From: a virus
Direction: 5' to 3' (one strand)
Virus record (IMG/VR): IMGVR_UViG_3300042526_000402
Span: 1 to 64,000 of that record
DNA length: 64,000 bases
Below, piece by piece: positions 8,247-17,357 of this stretch. Made by a program: the position numbers and the translations under genes. Under the pieces are notes generated by a model. That model was given only the letters and a program-made list of their open reading frames with translations, was not told where the DNA came from and ran no database searches. Each line of letters opens with the position of its first letter. Position 1 is the stretch's first letter.

Positions 8247-8336
8247 GTTGTTGGTTTTGGTTTATAATTTAATATAATAAATAAACTTGATAAATTTAAA
8301 AGTCTTAAAAACATTTTTTGCATTATATAGCTAAGC

Positions 8337-11066
8337 TTATTCTTTTTCATCAAATTTGTTTTTGTTCTCTCTGGCAATTTCTAGTTGTTTATTAGCAATT
8401 TCTTTTTGAGCTTGTATTTTTTCTCTTTCAATTTGATTCTTTTGAGAGTCATTATTTTGTCTATTAGTTTCTTTTTCTCTCTGAAGATTCATTTGATCTT
8501 GAAACTGTTCACTATCTTTAATATCTTTCATAGCATCAATATAATCAGATTGCATGTTTTGGTTTATATCTACCATAGAGCCCATACCAGCAGCTCTGAT
8601 TTCTGCAATTAAAATATCTTTCTGTCTATTTTTTTCATCCCTCATTTCTTCAGCATCAATCTCCATTTTCTTTTGTTTTTCTTGAGACTCTATTTGCTGT
8701 TGTTGCATTTCTTGTTGATGTTGTTGTTCTTCTTGTTTTTGTTTTTGTTGTTTCTCTTCAGCAGCTTTAAGTGTATTATTAACTTCAGAGACAGTATCTG
8801 CTTGCACAAGTTTTCCTAAATCATAAATAGTTGCACCAGTAGTATTATTAGTCATAGCCATTTGTTTCAATTGCTCTAACACAGCTCTATGATTTGCTGT
8901 AGTGGTACAGAATATATTAAGATCTCTCATTAATAAGTCTGTCCCATTTATTTCAAAGTTTACTTTTTCATCTGTGGATGTGACATAGGAAAGTCTAGCT
9001 GACGGTTTTGTTGAATGATAATATTGTGCAAGATCTGTTCTCATTGTATGTACTCTAGGCATTAAGTAATCACAGTGTTGTATAAAGTATACTTCTGTTT
9101 GTGCATATGATGCTGATGCAGCTTGCTCTACCCCTGTAGCAGTCATTTGAGATAACTGTTGTCCCAATCTTTGAGGATTAATCCCAATTACATCATATGC
9201 TTGTTGCTTAAAATGTTCTGATAATTTAATCCTTGACATTAACCTGTTAGTCTGTTCTAGATCTAATTTCTGGAAATGTTGGAAGCTTAATGGGTTTTCT
9301 GTATTTGTAATAGATGTATCAAGCGGTAACATCTGGAAATTTTTCATAGCAACATAAGCTTTTGCTAAGTTGTTTTTTCCCCAGTCTTCTCCAGCAGAGT
9401 GTCTCGGTAATGCATTTTGATCAAGTAATATTACAGTACCTAACTCATCAACTAGTATGTCAGCTATTTGATTGTTTACAATATTGTATCCGATCTGATA
9501 TGGTTTCATTAAATCCAACAAAGATGTTGACTTAGTATTTCTATCAGAAAACACAGCTCCTTCTACAGGAAGCTTACAACCATACAAACTATTGTCACCT
9601 TTAAATTGAAATCTTAATGGTCCAATATGGTTTTTATCTATACCAATGTATAGTGGAGAAAATCCTCCAGGATTATTCATACCCCAGAATGAAGGAATAT
9701 TAGGACCAATTTTTACACCACCCCAAACTTCATTAATCCATATCCAGTCAATGTGCTCTCCATATACAAGAGTCTCTTTATTTTTATTCTTAAATAGTCT
9801 TGTATCATAAATTGGATTATCTGTTATTTTATAATCTTCAGTTATAATCTCATTAACAACTTCTCCGTTTTCTTTTATTTTTGTTAAGTGACCAACTTTT
9901 CTTTGAGATTTCCAATAGCAGGTTGTAACTCTTAATAAATATGCTGTACCTTGATCATAGTAATCTTCTCCTTCAGAAAGAATTTGATTGACTATATCTC
10001 CACCATCATATACAGAACCAGCCATCATTGTGGTATATTGTCTATATGCTAATGAAGGCATATTAGTATTCCATTCATGAGACTTAGTAGCATCATAAAA
10101 TGTACCATCATTTTGACCACCTATTGCATAACCCGCAGATCTAATTGGGTAGACTGCTTCTAATGCTTCATGTTGTTCTTCTGTAAGTATATAACCATAC
10201 TTATCAATTACATCAGCTACAGTCATCATGTCTACTTTACCTACCCAGTTACCTTGAGAAATATACCTTGCATCAGGAGACTTGTGATAGAAAGTAACAG
10301 GAGGATTCCATAGTTCTACTTCATAGTCATCTTCCATCATTCTAAAATGCCAAAACTCTCTGTCTGTAATAAGCATATCTCTGAACCCTCTTTCTTCTAG
10401 CTCATCCATATGGAATCTTTCAACATCTACTTTATGTTGGTGAGAAGCCCATTGTTCTACAAGAGATCTGTAATTTTTTTTAAAGAAGCCTTCTATTTCA
10501 GGTAATGATTTAATACTTTCTGGAGCCGTTTGTTGTTGTGCTTCAGGAGAGTTGGGATCCAACCCTTGTTCTAATAAAGCAGCTTGTATTTTATTAGTTG
10601 CATCTGACATTAGAGTATCTTCTACCATCTTTCTTTTTTGCTCCATCATCTCATTATATGAGAAATCATCAATGGCTCTGTAAGTAAGTTTGGTAGATCT
10701 TTTAGCAAATTCAGCTACAAGAACATTAATAACATTTGGGATAATAGGATAAAACTTTAACTCTAAAGCAGACCAGTCTTCTCTAGTTAATACATCAACA
10801 ATTTCTTTCATTTCATTGTTTTCTTCAACTATATAGTCTGACTTGTCTATAATACCTTTAGCAAGCTTATAGTTTTTCATCAGCCTCCGTGCATTTCTAC
10901 GGATTTGTTTTAACCCATTCCACTCTAACCAGTCAAGATTCCAAGCTGCCCACTCTTCATCTTTTTCCTTTTTAGGAACAAATTGTAAAGGTTGAGTAAT
11001 ACTACCCATTCTGTTATGAGATGCCTTTGCTCCTTTTTTGAGCTGCATAGCGTTAAATACTTGCAT
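8337..11066 (-). CDS. Portal protein
   Basis: A 909-residue protein encoded two bases after the large terminase, the standard place for a portal. The first 700 residues form the putative core, rich in Trp/Tyr (for example VTTCYWKSQRK and WIWINEVWGG). The last 180 residues are a long Gln/Glu/Lys coiled coil (about residues 735-909), suggesting an extended barrel or crown domain. The length is near the upper end for portals and similar to crAss-like and other large Bacteroidota phages. The call comes from gene order and architecture. Confidence 0.75.
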   Translation of the reverse strand: MQVFNAMQLKKGAKASHNRMGSITQPLQFVPKKEKDEEWAAWNLDWLEWNGLKQIRRNARRLMKNYKLAKGIIDKSDYIVEENNEMKEIVDVLTREDWSALELKFYPIIPNVINVLVAEFAKRSTKLTYRAIDDFSYNEMMEQKRKMVEDTLMSDATNKIQAALLEQGLDPNSPEAQQQTAPESIKSLPEIEGFFKKNYRSLVEQWASHQHKVDVERFHMDELEERGFRDMLITDREFWHFRMMEDDYEVELWNPPVTFYHKSPDARYISQGNWVGKVDMMTVADVIDKYGYILTEEQHEALEAVYPIRSAGYAIGGQNDGTFYDATKSHEWNTNMPSLAYRQYTTMMAGSVYDGGDIVNQILSEGEDYYDQGTAYLLRVTTCYWKSQRKVGHLTKIKENGEVVNEIITEDYKITDNPIYDTRLFKNKNKETLVYGEHIDWIWINEVWGGVKIGPNIPSFWGMNNPGGFSPLYIGIDKNHIGPLRFQFKGDNSLYGCKLPVEGAVFSDRNTKSTSLLDLMKPYQIGYNIVNNQIADILVDELGTVILLDQNALPRHSAGEDWGKNNLAKAYVAMKNFQMLPLDTSITNTENPLSFQHFQKLDLEQTNRLMSRIKLSEHFKQQAYDVIGINPQRLGQQLSQMTATGVEQAASASYAQTEVYFIQHCDYLMPRVHTMRTDLAQYYHSTKPSARLSYVTSTDEKVNFEINGTDLLMRDLNIFCTTTANHRAVLEQLKQMAMTNNTTGATIYDLGKLVQADTVSEVNNTLKAAEEKQQKQKQEEQQHQQEMQQQQIESQEKQKKMEIDAEEMRDEKNRQKDILIAEIRAAGMGSMVDINQNMQSDYIDAMKDIKDSEQFQDQMNLQREKETNRQNNDSQKNQIEREKIQAQKEIANKQLEIARENKNKFDEKE

Positions 11067-11068
11067 AA

Positions 11069-13282
11069 CTATTTTATATTTTTAAATGGAGATCTTTTTA
11101 CATTTTGTCCTCCTGATGAACTACCTGAAGTCCTCCCCATATGACGGAAAGGACTACTGTTTAATTTAAACAAATTTTCTGACTTCTGCAAGTTTTTGGC
11201 TGCATCATCCATGATGACTCTCTTAGCATAACCTCTGTTTGCTTGCTGTATTCTCATGAATGCAACCAGTGCACAAAATGCTACAAGCCTATCCACATTG
11301 ACTCCATCTGAGTATGCACCCATTTCTTTTAGCAACATAATATCTGGTATCCTTTCAATACCATATTTAGTTCTTACAATAGTACCATCAGATTTAGTTT
11401 CAACATCTAATTCTTCTTTAGTATATTCTATAGCATAACTTAATAAGTGAGCTTTGAATAATGTTCCTGTATTCTTCCAACCATACTCTTGATATACTGA
11501 ATTATTAGAACCAAGATCTTTTAAGAACATTATTTGACTTTTTGGTACTAAGTACTTCTGCTTCTTTCTAGAGATCATGTACTGGATAAATAATGAGATG
11601 TTATTCTCAATTACTGTCCAGGCATTATACCATTCTATTATTGTCTCAAGTCTTTGGTGAGTTTTATTAATATCATCAAACCTTCCGCACCAAGCTGCTA
11701 CAATTTTATCTGGTTCTATATATGTTTCAGTTTCTATACCTGTAACCTTTGTTACTTCTACAGGAGCTTTCATTATATATATAGAACACAAAGATTCAGA
11801 TGTAGTTGTTTTACCTTCAGCTACGGGGTCAATAGAAGCATAGTACATTCCAAAGTTAGGATTCTCAACGGGTCTTTCCCATACTACAAGAACTCCTGTT
11901 TTATCTTCAGTATTTTTTGTAATTGGAAATTCTGTAATTGGTCTTTTATTACTATGCTCAGGAAGTATCTTTCCATTGGCATCTCTACCTAAATCTAAGA
12001 ACTCATATGGGTAATCTTTATCTTCAATTCTTCTTTGTTGTGCTGTTACCAAATGCATTGGAAACTTAGATACTGTTCTGTTAGCAAAAGCTTCTTCAAT
12101 ATTTCTTGGATGCTGAGAAATCCTTAACTGATATGTTTCCGGATCAAGTTCTTTTTTCCATTTTTCAAACTGATCATCTAATGCTTCTAATGCTTCTTGT
12201 ACTTTAGAATTTCCAAAGTTATCAATATAGGGAGGCATAGACCATTGCTCAGGTATAAATAACCCAGATTTTCCTACAGAACCTTTATTATCTAGCAAAT
12301 CAGTTTCTACAGAGTATATATCATTTTCAGTTGGATACAGAATCATTTTTCTTAATGGTTCACATTGAGATAAATCCCCCACTGATCCTGCTGCAATAAA
12401 CATACCTGTAGTAGTTAAACCAGATCTCATTGCAGGACGCATATACTCATATGTATTATTCATTCTTGGAGCAATACCAGCCTCCTCATGGAAGAAGTAC
12501 TTAACCGGACCCCCTACACCATTTGTTGGATCTTTCTCAAATGACATACCTTGAATAGTACCTTTAAGACCTACTTCTGTTTTTCTGTCCCCTCTCCTTA
12601 CCTCAATCTTCTGTTGCCACATCATCACTTTGTCTGGAGACATAGGTCTATACCATGCTGTATGTTCATTAAGAAAAGCCGCGTACTCTTGTAAAAACTT
12701 CCAGGAACCTTTCTCATTAATGTAGTCTTTAAGGCTGGCACCAATCTTTAGAGTAACCCCTTCTTCAAACCATTGCTGGTTAAGAAGTTTAGCCATGTGA
12801 TAATAAGAAGAAGCTATCTGTCTTTTCTTTAGAATAGCTACATGGTTATAATTTAATTCTGATAGTATTTCATAAAGAGCCATGTGATATTGAGCATCTC
12901 TAATATCAGCAAAACCAAACTTTTGTATTTCTTTGTTGAAGATGGGTAAGAAGTTTAACCACATATAGTAGTCTCTAGTCATATACCAGACTTTACCTTT
13001 TTCTTTAATCAAGAGTCCTCTTCTGCATTTTGCTTTCTGATCATCCCAGTATGTTATAAAATCTTTAGATTTAAAAGGAGCTGTACAATAAACTTTGTCT
13101 TTATTAAACTTTGCAGATTCTTGTGTAAATAAATTTGCGGTAGTATCATTAAACTCATACTTACCAGGTTCTTTAAAAACATTGGTTAATAAGTATTCAT
13201 AGAATTCTTCTCTTGAGTTAAAGTCAGTAGAAGCCCATGTACCATTATCCCATGTAGGTATGTCTTGATATATTTCTCTCAT
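11069..13282 (-). CDS. terL: Terminase large subunit
   Basis: A 737-residue packaging ATPase and nuclease. A degenerate Walker A lies at about residues 150-160 (ILKKRQIASSY), Walker B with the catalytic glutamate at 260-268 (VKYFFHEEAG) and the coupling motif at 294-301 (MFIAAGSVG). The RNase H-like nuclease half starts with YYASIDPVAEGK (about residue 480), continues with an acidic WTVIENN strand, and ends near NVDRLVAF. It pumps DNA through the portal encoded just downstream and cuts concatemers. Length and Walker A form match large Bacteroidota phage terminases. No canonical small subunit is obvious next to it. Confidence 0.9.
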   Translation of the reverse strand: MREIYQDIPTWDNGTWASTDFNSREEFYEYLLTNVFKEPGKYEFNDTTANLFTQESAKFNKDKVYCTAPFKSKDFITYWDDQKAKCRRGLLIKEKGKVWYMTRDYYMWLNFLPIFNKEIQKFGFADIRDAQYHMALYEILSELNYNHVAILKKRQIASSYYHMAKLLNQQWFEEGVTLKIGASLKDYINEKGSWKFLQEYAAFLNEHTAWYRPMSPDKVMMWQQKIEVRRGDRKTEVGLKGTIQGMSFEKDPTNGVGGPVKYFFHEEAGIAPRMNNTYEYMRPAMRSGLTTTGMFIAAGSVGDLSQCEPLRKMILYPTENDIYSVETDLLDNKGSVGKSGLFIPEQWSMPPYIDNFGNSKVQEALEALDDQFEKWKKELDPETYQLRISQHPRNIEEAFANRTVSKFPMHLVTAQQRRIEDKDYPYEFLDLGRDANGKILPEHSNKRPITEFPITKNTEDKTGVLVVWERPVENPNFGMYYASIDPVAEGKTTTSESLCSIYIMKAPVEVTKVTGIETETYIEPDKIVAAWCGRFDDINKTHQRLETIIEWYNAWTVIENNISLFIQYMISRKKQKYLVPKSQIMFLKDLGSNNSVYQEYGWKNTGTLFKAHLLSYAIEYTKEELDVETKSDGTIVRTKYGIERIPDIMLLKEMGAYSDGVNVDRLVAFCALVAFMRIQQANRGYAKRVIMDDAAKNLQKSENLFKLNSSPFRHMGRTSGSSSGGQNVKRSPFKNIK

Positions 13283-13284
13283 AA

Positions 13285-13800
13285 TTATTGATCATATCCT
13301 AAACCAATTCCTCCGCGCACTTTGCTGGATTGTTCTTCTTGCAAATCTTTGTAGACTCCTTTAAAAGAAGCTCTGATATCATTAAAACTTTTAGCAGCTG
13401 CAATTAGAGAGTTAAAGTTTCCATCTCTACCAGTTGTAAACTGACTTGTTTCCATATATTTACCTAATCTATCTAGCATAGATGCAATACCTTTATATGC
13501 TCTTGATGTTGGTGTTTCATACATTCTTTGACAGAATAGTAAACCAATAGCAATGTCATCATCTTCTGTAGAAAACTCTGCTTCTATTTCTTGAAGTATA
13601 ATAGATTCTTTATCTATTTCAGGTGTATTAAAAAAAGGATTCATATCTGGATTAGGACATGTCATGTAAAACAAGTACTGGTAAATCTTTAAGTGTTCAT
13701 CTGGATAATTATCCATAATATCTTTTAAAGCTTTCAGTGTATAACAATGTTCTGTTGGTATCACAGTACCATTCTGAACATCAAACAATCTTACTATCAT
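13285..13800 (-). CDS. Unknown protein upstream of terminase (TerS candidate)
   Basis: A 171-residue acidic, mostly helical protein ending GGIGLGYDQ. It is encoded two bases before the large terminase and overlaps the gene before it by four bases, so it belongs to the packaging operon. Residues 90-160 (FCQRMYETPTSRAYKGIASM and on) look like a helical core. No HTH is clear. Small-terminase function is a positional guess only. Confidence 0.55.
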   Translation of the reverse strand: MIVRLFDVQNGTVIPTEHCYTLKALKDIMDNYPDEHLKIYQYLFYMTCPNPDMNPFFNTPEIDKESIILQEIEAEFSTEDDDIAIGLLFCQRMYETPTSRAYKGIASMLDRLGKYMETSQFTTGRDGNFNSLIAAAKSFNDIRASFKGVYKDLQEEQSSKVRGGIGLGYDQ

Positions 13801-14093
13801 TTTCTTTTAAATATATTAGTATTAGACTTTTTTTTGGTTTTAACTATTGTATTTTTATAAATAAAAACAAGAGCATTTATTAATGAAGTTGCTTTATATT
13901 CCTCATAATATATATGATGTTTTAAAAGAACTGACCACTTTGATTTTTTTGAAATATCATAATTAGTAAACTCAGCATCTTGACCTGTAGAAGGAATTTT
14001 ATATAAATTTTTTACTAAAATATATTTAGAAAATTTCCATTTTACATTACCTACAAGAATTATATCTTTATAAAAATTAAAAAATTGTATCAT
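13797..14093 (-). CDS. Unknown basic protein (98 aa)
   Basis: A 98-residue protein rich in Lys, Tyr and Ile, with a beta-like first half (DIILVGNVKWKFSKYILVKN) and a very basic end (TKKKSNTNIFKRK). It overlaps the next gene by four bases. Nothing is recognised. Translational coupling to the terminase group suggests a role in packaging or DNA handling. Confidence 0.55.
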   Translation of the reverse strand: MIQFFNFYKDIILVGNVKWKFSKYILVKNLYKIPSTGQDAEFTNYDISKKSKWSVLLKHHIYYEEYKATSLINALVFIYKNTIVKTKKKSNTNIFKRK

Positions 14094-14095
14094 AA

Positions 14096-14935
14096 TTATT
14101 TCTTTTTAATTACTATTTTGTTGTCTTTGATATAATGCATTAAAGCATTAACCTCATCTACAAGATACGGAATTACCATGGGGATTACTTCTTTTATTAC
14201 AGGATCTCCATTGTGATTTAGTTTAATTACTGGATATCCATATTCATCTTCTGAATCAACTTCAAACACAACATGATGAATAAACATTTTTCCTGGTTTT
14301 AATTTTGGATTATGTTTAAGCATAATGTACATGTAGATGCTTAATTGGATTGCATAATGATTAAAGTTACAATCATCTAAACTATCTAATGGAAATTGTA
14401 ATTTGTCTGAAGCTCCTTCCCAGTTTACAAAAGATTCTTTCTTAATCTCTTTGTTTGTCTTGTAGTCAATGATATTTATTTTACCATTCACTACCTCAAC
14501 TAAATCTGACTGACCACATATACCTGCAGATTTAAGATAAACCATATGTTCAGGATACACTCCTTCTTCCAGCTTCTGATTAGGTGCAAGTTTTATACCG
14601 CTTTCTGTTGTTTCATTAGGAATAAATATTGGTATATTCTTCCCATCAACTTCAAGAGATGATAATGCACAAAGATCTGCTTCTCTTTGATTATGGTAAT
14701 ATGTTCCCATAGTAACAGCTCTTTCAGATTCAGTTTCCCAAATCTCTTGTATTTTCTTTGGATCAATACCAAACCATTTAGATCTTTTATTCTTAGAAAC
14801 TTTTGCAGCAATAGACTTAGCATCAAAAGGTTTTTTAAAGTGAGCAACTAATGTTGTTACACTTATCCAATTGAGTTTATCTTCAGCTGTTAAGCTTTTA
14901 TAAGTATGATCTGTTGCACTAAAGTATATACTCAT
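14096..14935 (-). CDS. PD-(D/E)XK nuclease, RecB/Cas4-like
   Basis: A 279-residue protein with the hallmarks of the RecB-type nuclease fold: a GTYYHNQRE segment (GxxxH motif, about residue 75), CGQSDLVEV (first acidic residue) and INIIDYKTNKE (the D-x-K catalytic motif, about residue 165), then a Gln-containing helix (NHYAIQLSIYMYIM). Such enzymes are single-strand or end-processing exonucleases. Its place beside the terminase, rather than in the replication block where a second RecB-like nuclease sits (56,449-57,468), suggests a DNA-processing role during packaging or host DNA breakdown. Confidence 0.8.
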   Translation of the reverse strand: MSIYFSATDHTYKSLTAEDKLNWISVTTLVAHFKKPFDAKSIAAKVSKNKRSKWFGIDPKKIQEIWETESERAVTMGTYYHNQREADLCALSSLEVDGKNIPIFIPNETTESGIKLAPNQKLEEGVYPEHMVYLKSAGICGQSDLVEVVNGKINIIDYKTNKEIKKESFVNWEGASDKLQFPLDSLDDCNFNHYAIQLSIYMYIMLKHNPKLKPGKMFIHHVVFEVDSEDEYGYPVIKLNHNGDPVIKEVIPMVIPYLVDEVNALMHYIKDNKIVIKKK

Positions 14936-14936
14936 C

Positions 14937-15239
14937 TTATTTAAGATTATCTAGTTTATCCTCATCTTCTTCTGATATTAATGCTTTCCATCTCAAGTCT
15001 GGACAACTTGATGATAAAGATCTTGTTTTAAAAGAAAGTGAGCAACCACATAAATTACAACAAGGTTGTGTACCAGGCATAATACATGATTTGCCTTCAT
15101 CATCTCTTTTTACACAAATATTGCATTCAGCCATTCTTGCTGCTGCTATCTCTTCAACAAACTGATCTCTAATGATGGTATTTTTAATCCCCTCCATTAT
15201 TTCTTTCCGGTGTTTCCAGATGTTTTGAAATGTACTCAT
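14937..15239 (-). CDS. Cysteine-rich zinc-binding protein
   Basis: A 100-residue protein with a Cys-rich core: AECNICVKRD, then PCCNLCGCSLSFKTR and SSSCPDLRW. The pattern C-x2-C ... C ... CC-x2-CGC ... C-P-x3-W is a zinc ribbon or rubredoxin-like arrangement seen in many phage small proteins. It overlaps the HU/IHF-like gene by 56 bases. A partner or adaptor role in DNA metabolism is possible but not shown. Confidence 0.6.
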   Translation of the reverse strand: MSTFQNIWKHRKEIMEGIKNTIIRDQFVEEIAAARMAECNICVKRDDEGKSCIMPGTQPCCNLCGCSLSFKTRSLSSSCPDLRWKALISEEDEDKLDNLK

Positions 15240-15594
15240 TTTTAATAGTTTTAAAATTATTCTTTTTTTCTTCTTCTTTTAAAATGATAATGTCTAGTTC
15301 TTTTAATAATTCAATTTTAGACTCTAATTTCTTTTTATTAAAGTAAGCATTAAATGTAGATGTATCATGGCTTTTAAGTTTTCTTTCTGCTTCACTTATA
15401 CCTCTTCTTACATTATAGGCTTTACATACAAATTGACCTAACCCATCTACATTAATTCTAGGATGTACAAGATTTGATAATTTTTGTCTTAAATTCTTGT
15501 ACATGAACTCTACAAGATCCTCAATTAAATATTCACTAATACTTAACTCTTCTGAAAGAGTTTTATACAGGTTGTTTGTTTTCTTCGGATTCAT
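15184..15594 (-). CDS. HU/IHF-like DNA-binding protein
   Basis: A 136-residue protein. Residues 10-60 (SEELSISEYLIEDLVEFMYK, then INVDGLGQFVCKAY) match the N-terminal helical pair and the glycine turn of HU/IHF, where G-x-G-x-F introduces the beta arms. The second half is a basic coiled-coil-like helix rather than a normal HU arm and body, so this is a divergent member. IHF-like proteins near the terminase are a known feature of crAss-like phages. It may bend DNA for packaging, replication or transcription. Confidence 0.6.
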   Translation of the reverse strand: MNPKKTNNLYKTLSEELSISEYLIEDLVEFMYKNLRQKLSNLVHPRINVDGLGQFVCKAYNVRRGISEAERKLKSHDTSTFNAYFNKKKLESKIELLKELDIIILKEEEKKNNFKTIKNEYISKHLETPERNNGGD

Positions 15595-15952
15595 AACCTA
15601 ATAATTTATAATCAAGAAGTATTGTCCCTGTTGTTTGAATTTTTAAATTTGGATTAAGCATAACTTGTTTTTTATTATTTGGATCTTTAATTACCAATCC
15701 AATTTTTTCAGATTTGTTAATACAGTTTCTTACTGTCTGTGGGGATTTAAAAATCCAATCTTCTTCAGAAGATGCATCATAACAAAAATGAGTTAATTCT
15801 ACTGGTTGATTAAAACTTAATAATGTCAAACAATTTAAATCAGAATCACTCATTACTACACGGTTAATGTAGCAATGAGTTAATATCTGAAACTTAACCA
15901 CATCCCATTTAGGCATCTTCACCTTTTTCTGAACTTGGTTAACTGTTGCCAT
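15563..15952 (-). CDS. Winged-helix-like DNA-binding protein candidate
   Basis: A 129-residue protein. Residues 15-95 read as helices followed by a wing: KWDVVKFQILTHCYIN, DSDLNCLTLLSFNQP, FKSPQTVRNCINKSEKIGLV, then a beta pair (VMLNPNLKIQTTGTILLDY). The layout IFxSxQTVRNxIxKxEKxGLI looks like the recognition part of a winged helix and recurs in Bacteroidota phages. It overlaps the HU/IHF-like gene by 32 bases. It could be a small terminase subunit or a transcription or replication regulator. Confidence 0.55.
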   Translation of the reverse strand: MATVNQVQKKVKMPKWDVVKFQILTHCYINRVVMSDSDLNCLTLLSFNQPVELTHFCYDASSEEDWIFKSPQTVRNCINKSEKIGLVIKDPNNKKQVMLNPNLKIQTTGTILLDYKLLGYESEENKQPV

Positions 15953-15954
15953 AC

Positions 15955-16245
15955 TTATGATTTTTTAAGTTTTCTCTCTGCTGTAGGAGTAGGTTCTTCT
16001 GACGGTAATCCTTCTTCTTCACCATCACCTGTTTCTTGCTCTTGTTGAGCAGCCATAATGTTAGCCCACTGAATTTGAATAGTAGCTCTCTTAAATCTTG
16101 CTTCCTCAATTTCAGTTAACAGCTTTTCATACTTAGCTTGTGCTTCTAAATAAGGATGTGACTCTGTGTAGAACTGCTTCATTTCTTCCTTTCTTGCAGC
16201 TAACTCTTCTTGAGTCAATTCTCTTTCTTCTGTTACATTTTCCAT
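15955..16245 (-). CDS. Acidic coiled-coil protein (96 aa)
   Basis: The start is placed at the ATG at 16,243-16,245 (MENVTEERELTQEELAARKE), because the longer frame upstream would encode a Phe/Tyr-rich peptide inside the leader. The protein is Glu/Gln-rich with a helical middle (EAQAKYEKLLTEIEEARFKR), then an acidic Pro/Glu tail. It is the first gene of the packaging operon, just after a terminator. Function unknown. Confidence 0.6.
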   Translation of the reverse strand: MENVTEERELTQEELAARKEEMKQFYTESHPYLEAQAKYEKLLTEIEEARFKRATIQIQWANIMAAQQEQETGDGEEEGLPSEEPTPTAERKLKKS

Positions 16246-16310
16246 TTTTATATTTTTTAAGTTTAAACAAAAATACAAATAAAGTTTAAATCTAAAATAT
16301 TTAAAATAAA

Positions 16311-16339
16311 AAAAATCCAGATGTACAAACACCTGGATT
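16311..16339 (-). terminator. Terminator of the lysis cassette
   Basis: AATCCAG (16,314-16,320) pairs with CTGGATT (16,333-16,339), with an inner TGT/ACA pairing. On the minus strand it is followed by eight T. It separates the lysis genes from the packaging operon. Confidence 0.75.
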
Positions 16340-16365
16340 ATTGTAAATTCATTATGTAATATGAA

Positions 16366-16524
16366 TTACCTATTTTTAATTGTAAAATTTAATATGGTTA
16401 AACAATAAAACATTCTAGTTTTATCAATTTCAATACTGAATACATCAATGCTAGATATTCTTAATTTAATTATTAATTTATCCCATTGTTTATTTGGTGA
16501 CTTCCAATTATTTCTAAATTTCAT
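16366..16524 (-). CDS. Small basic protein coupled to lysin (52 aa)
   Basis: The ATG at 16,522-16,524 overlaps the TGA of the lysin gene in an ATGA arrangement, and the frame ends 27 bases before the terminator. The product starts MKFRNNWKSPNKQWDKLIIK and is basic and hydrophobic. Translational coupling supports it as real. A lysis accessory role is possible from its place. Confidence 0.5.
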   Translation of the reverse strand: MKFRNNWKSPNKQWDKLIIKLRISSIDVFSIEIDKTRMFYCLTILNFTIKNR

Positions 16525-17114
16525 ATTTCAAATTCATTTAATAAAACATAAGTAACTTTCTTTTGTGGTTTCACAAGTTTAATTATTTCTAAATGTTTTT
16601 GTTTATTATTTACCACCTGACAACCTGCAGACCAAGTTTCAATATTTTCTTGAATACCTTTAAAATTACTATCATAAGTAGCAGCATGGAAGTTAATACC
16701 AAAACCAGAACCTTTAGTAGGAATTCCATACTCTTCTGATTTTTTATTTTTGTTTCCATCTCGGAATACAATAAAGTTACCTACTTGTTTTAAAGCTGGC
16801 ATTTTTCCTAAATGTAAACCATAAGCCCATACATCATAATACCACTCATCAGATTTAACTAAAGCAGCACCTGCTTTATTGTATTTAAGAAAACCACCTT
16901 CCAGAATTGGTGTACCAGGATTAGTTGTACCAGATACAACCATTATAAAAAGTTCACCATTAAATAAATAAAATTTATCATCAAATTTATTTGGAGCATC
17001 TTCATTAGATCTTATTCCAAGTATCCAATAACCTTGTGGAATATTTTTAAATGATGGTAAAGATTTTACTTTAGCAATTAATTGCTGATCATTATAAGTT
17101 CTTACGTTTGTCAT
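16521..17114 (-). CDS. L,D-transpeptidase-fold lysin (endolysin candidate)
   Basis: A 197-residue protein without signal peptide. Its C-terminal part has INFHAATYDS (about residue 145) and TWSAGCQVV (about residue 168), matching the H ... S-x-GC motif of the YkuD/L,D-transpeptidase fold as used in a phage lysin family (INxH ... WSAGCQ). The catalytic Cys and the upstream His are both present. The nearby small membrane proteins suggest a holin-dependent endolysin that cuts or modifies peptidoglycan peptides. Whether it acts as a peptidase or a transpeptidase cannot be told from sequence. Confidence 0.7.
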   Translation of the reverse strand: MTNVRTYNDQQLIAKVKSLPSFKNIPQGYWILGIRSNEDAPNKFDDKFYLFNGELFIMVVSGTTNPGTPILEGGFLKYNKAGAALVKSDEWYYDVWAYGLHLGKMPALKQVGNFIVFRDGNKNKKSEEYGIPTKGSGFGINFHAATYDSNFKGIQENIETWSAGCQVVNNKQKHLEIIKLVKPQKKVTYVLLNEFEI

Positions 17115-17124
17115 ACTTTAATTT

Positions 17125-17352
17125 TTAATGAGCAACTTGAGAATCATCAACTGTTAGTTGAGACATAGCGGCAATTAAACTACCACCAAATGCAGCGTAG
17201 CCACCTGCTGTAATAATTGCTATTGGCAAACCTACCGGAGCTGTTATTAACACTGTTCCTACAGCAGACAACACTAAACCTATACTTTGTACTTTTTTCC
17301 AAAACTTAGGTGTAGGTGCTAAAAATCTTTCTTTGATTGTTAATTTTTTCAT
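17125..17352 (-). CDS. Holin-like membrane protein
   Basis: A 75-residue protein with a basic N-terminus (MKKLTIKERFLAPTPKFWKK) and one long hydrophobic region at about residues 24-65 that can form two transmembrane helices with a short Gly/Ala/Pro turn. Size, topology and position directly before the lysin gene fit a class II-type phage holin. No family is assigned by sequence. Confidence 0.6.
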   Translation of the reverse strand: MKKLTIKERFLAPTPKFWKKVQSIGLVLSAVGTVLITAPVGLPIAIITAGGYAAFGGSLIAAMSQLTVDDSQVAH

Positions 17353-17357
17353 AATGT

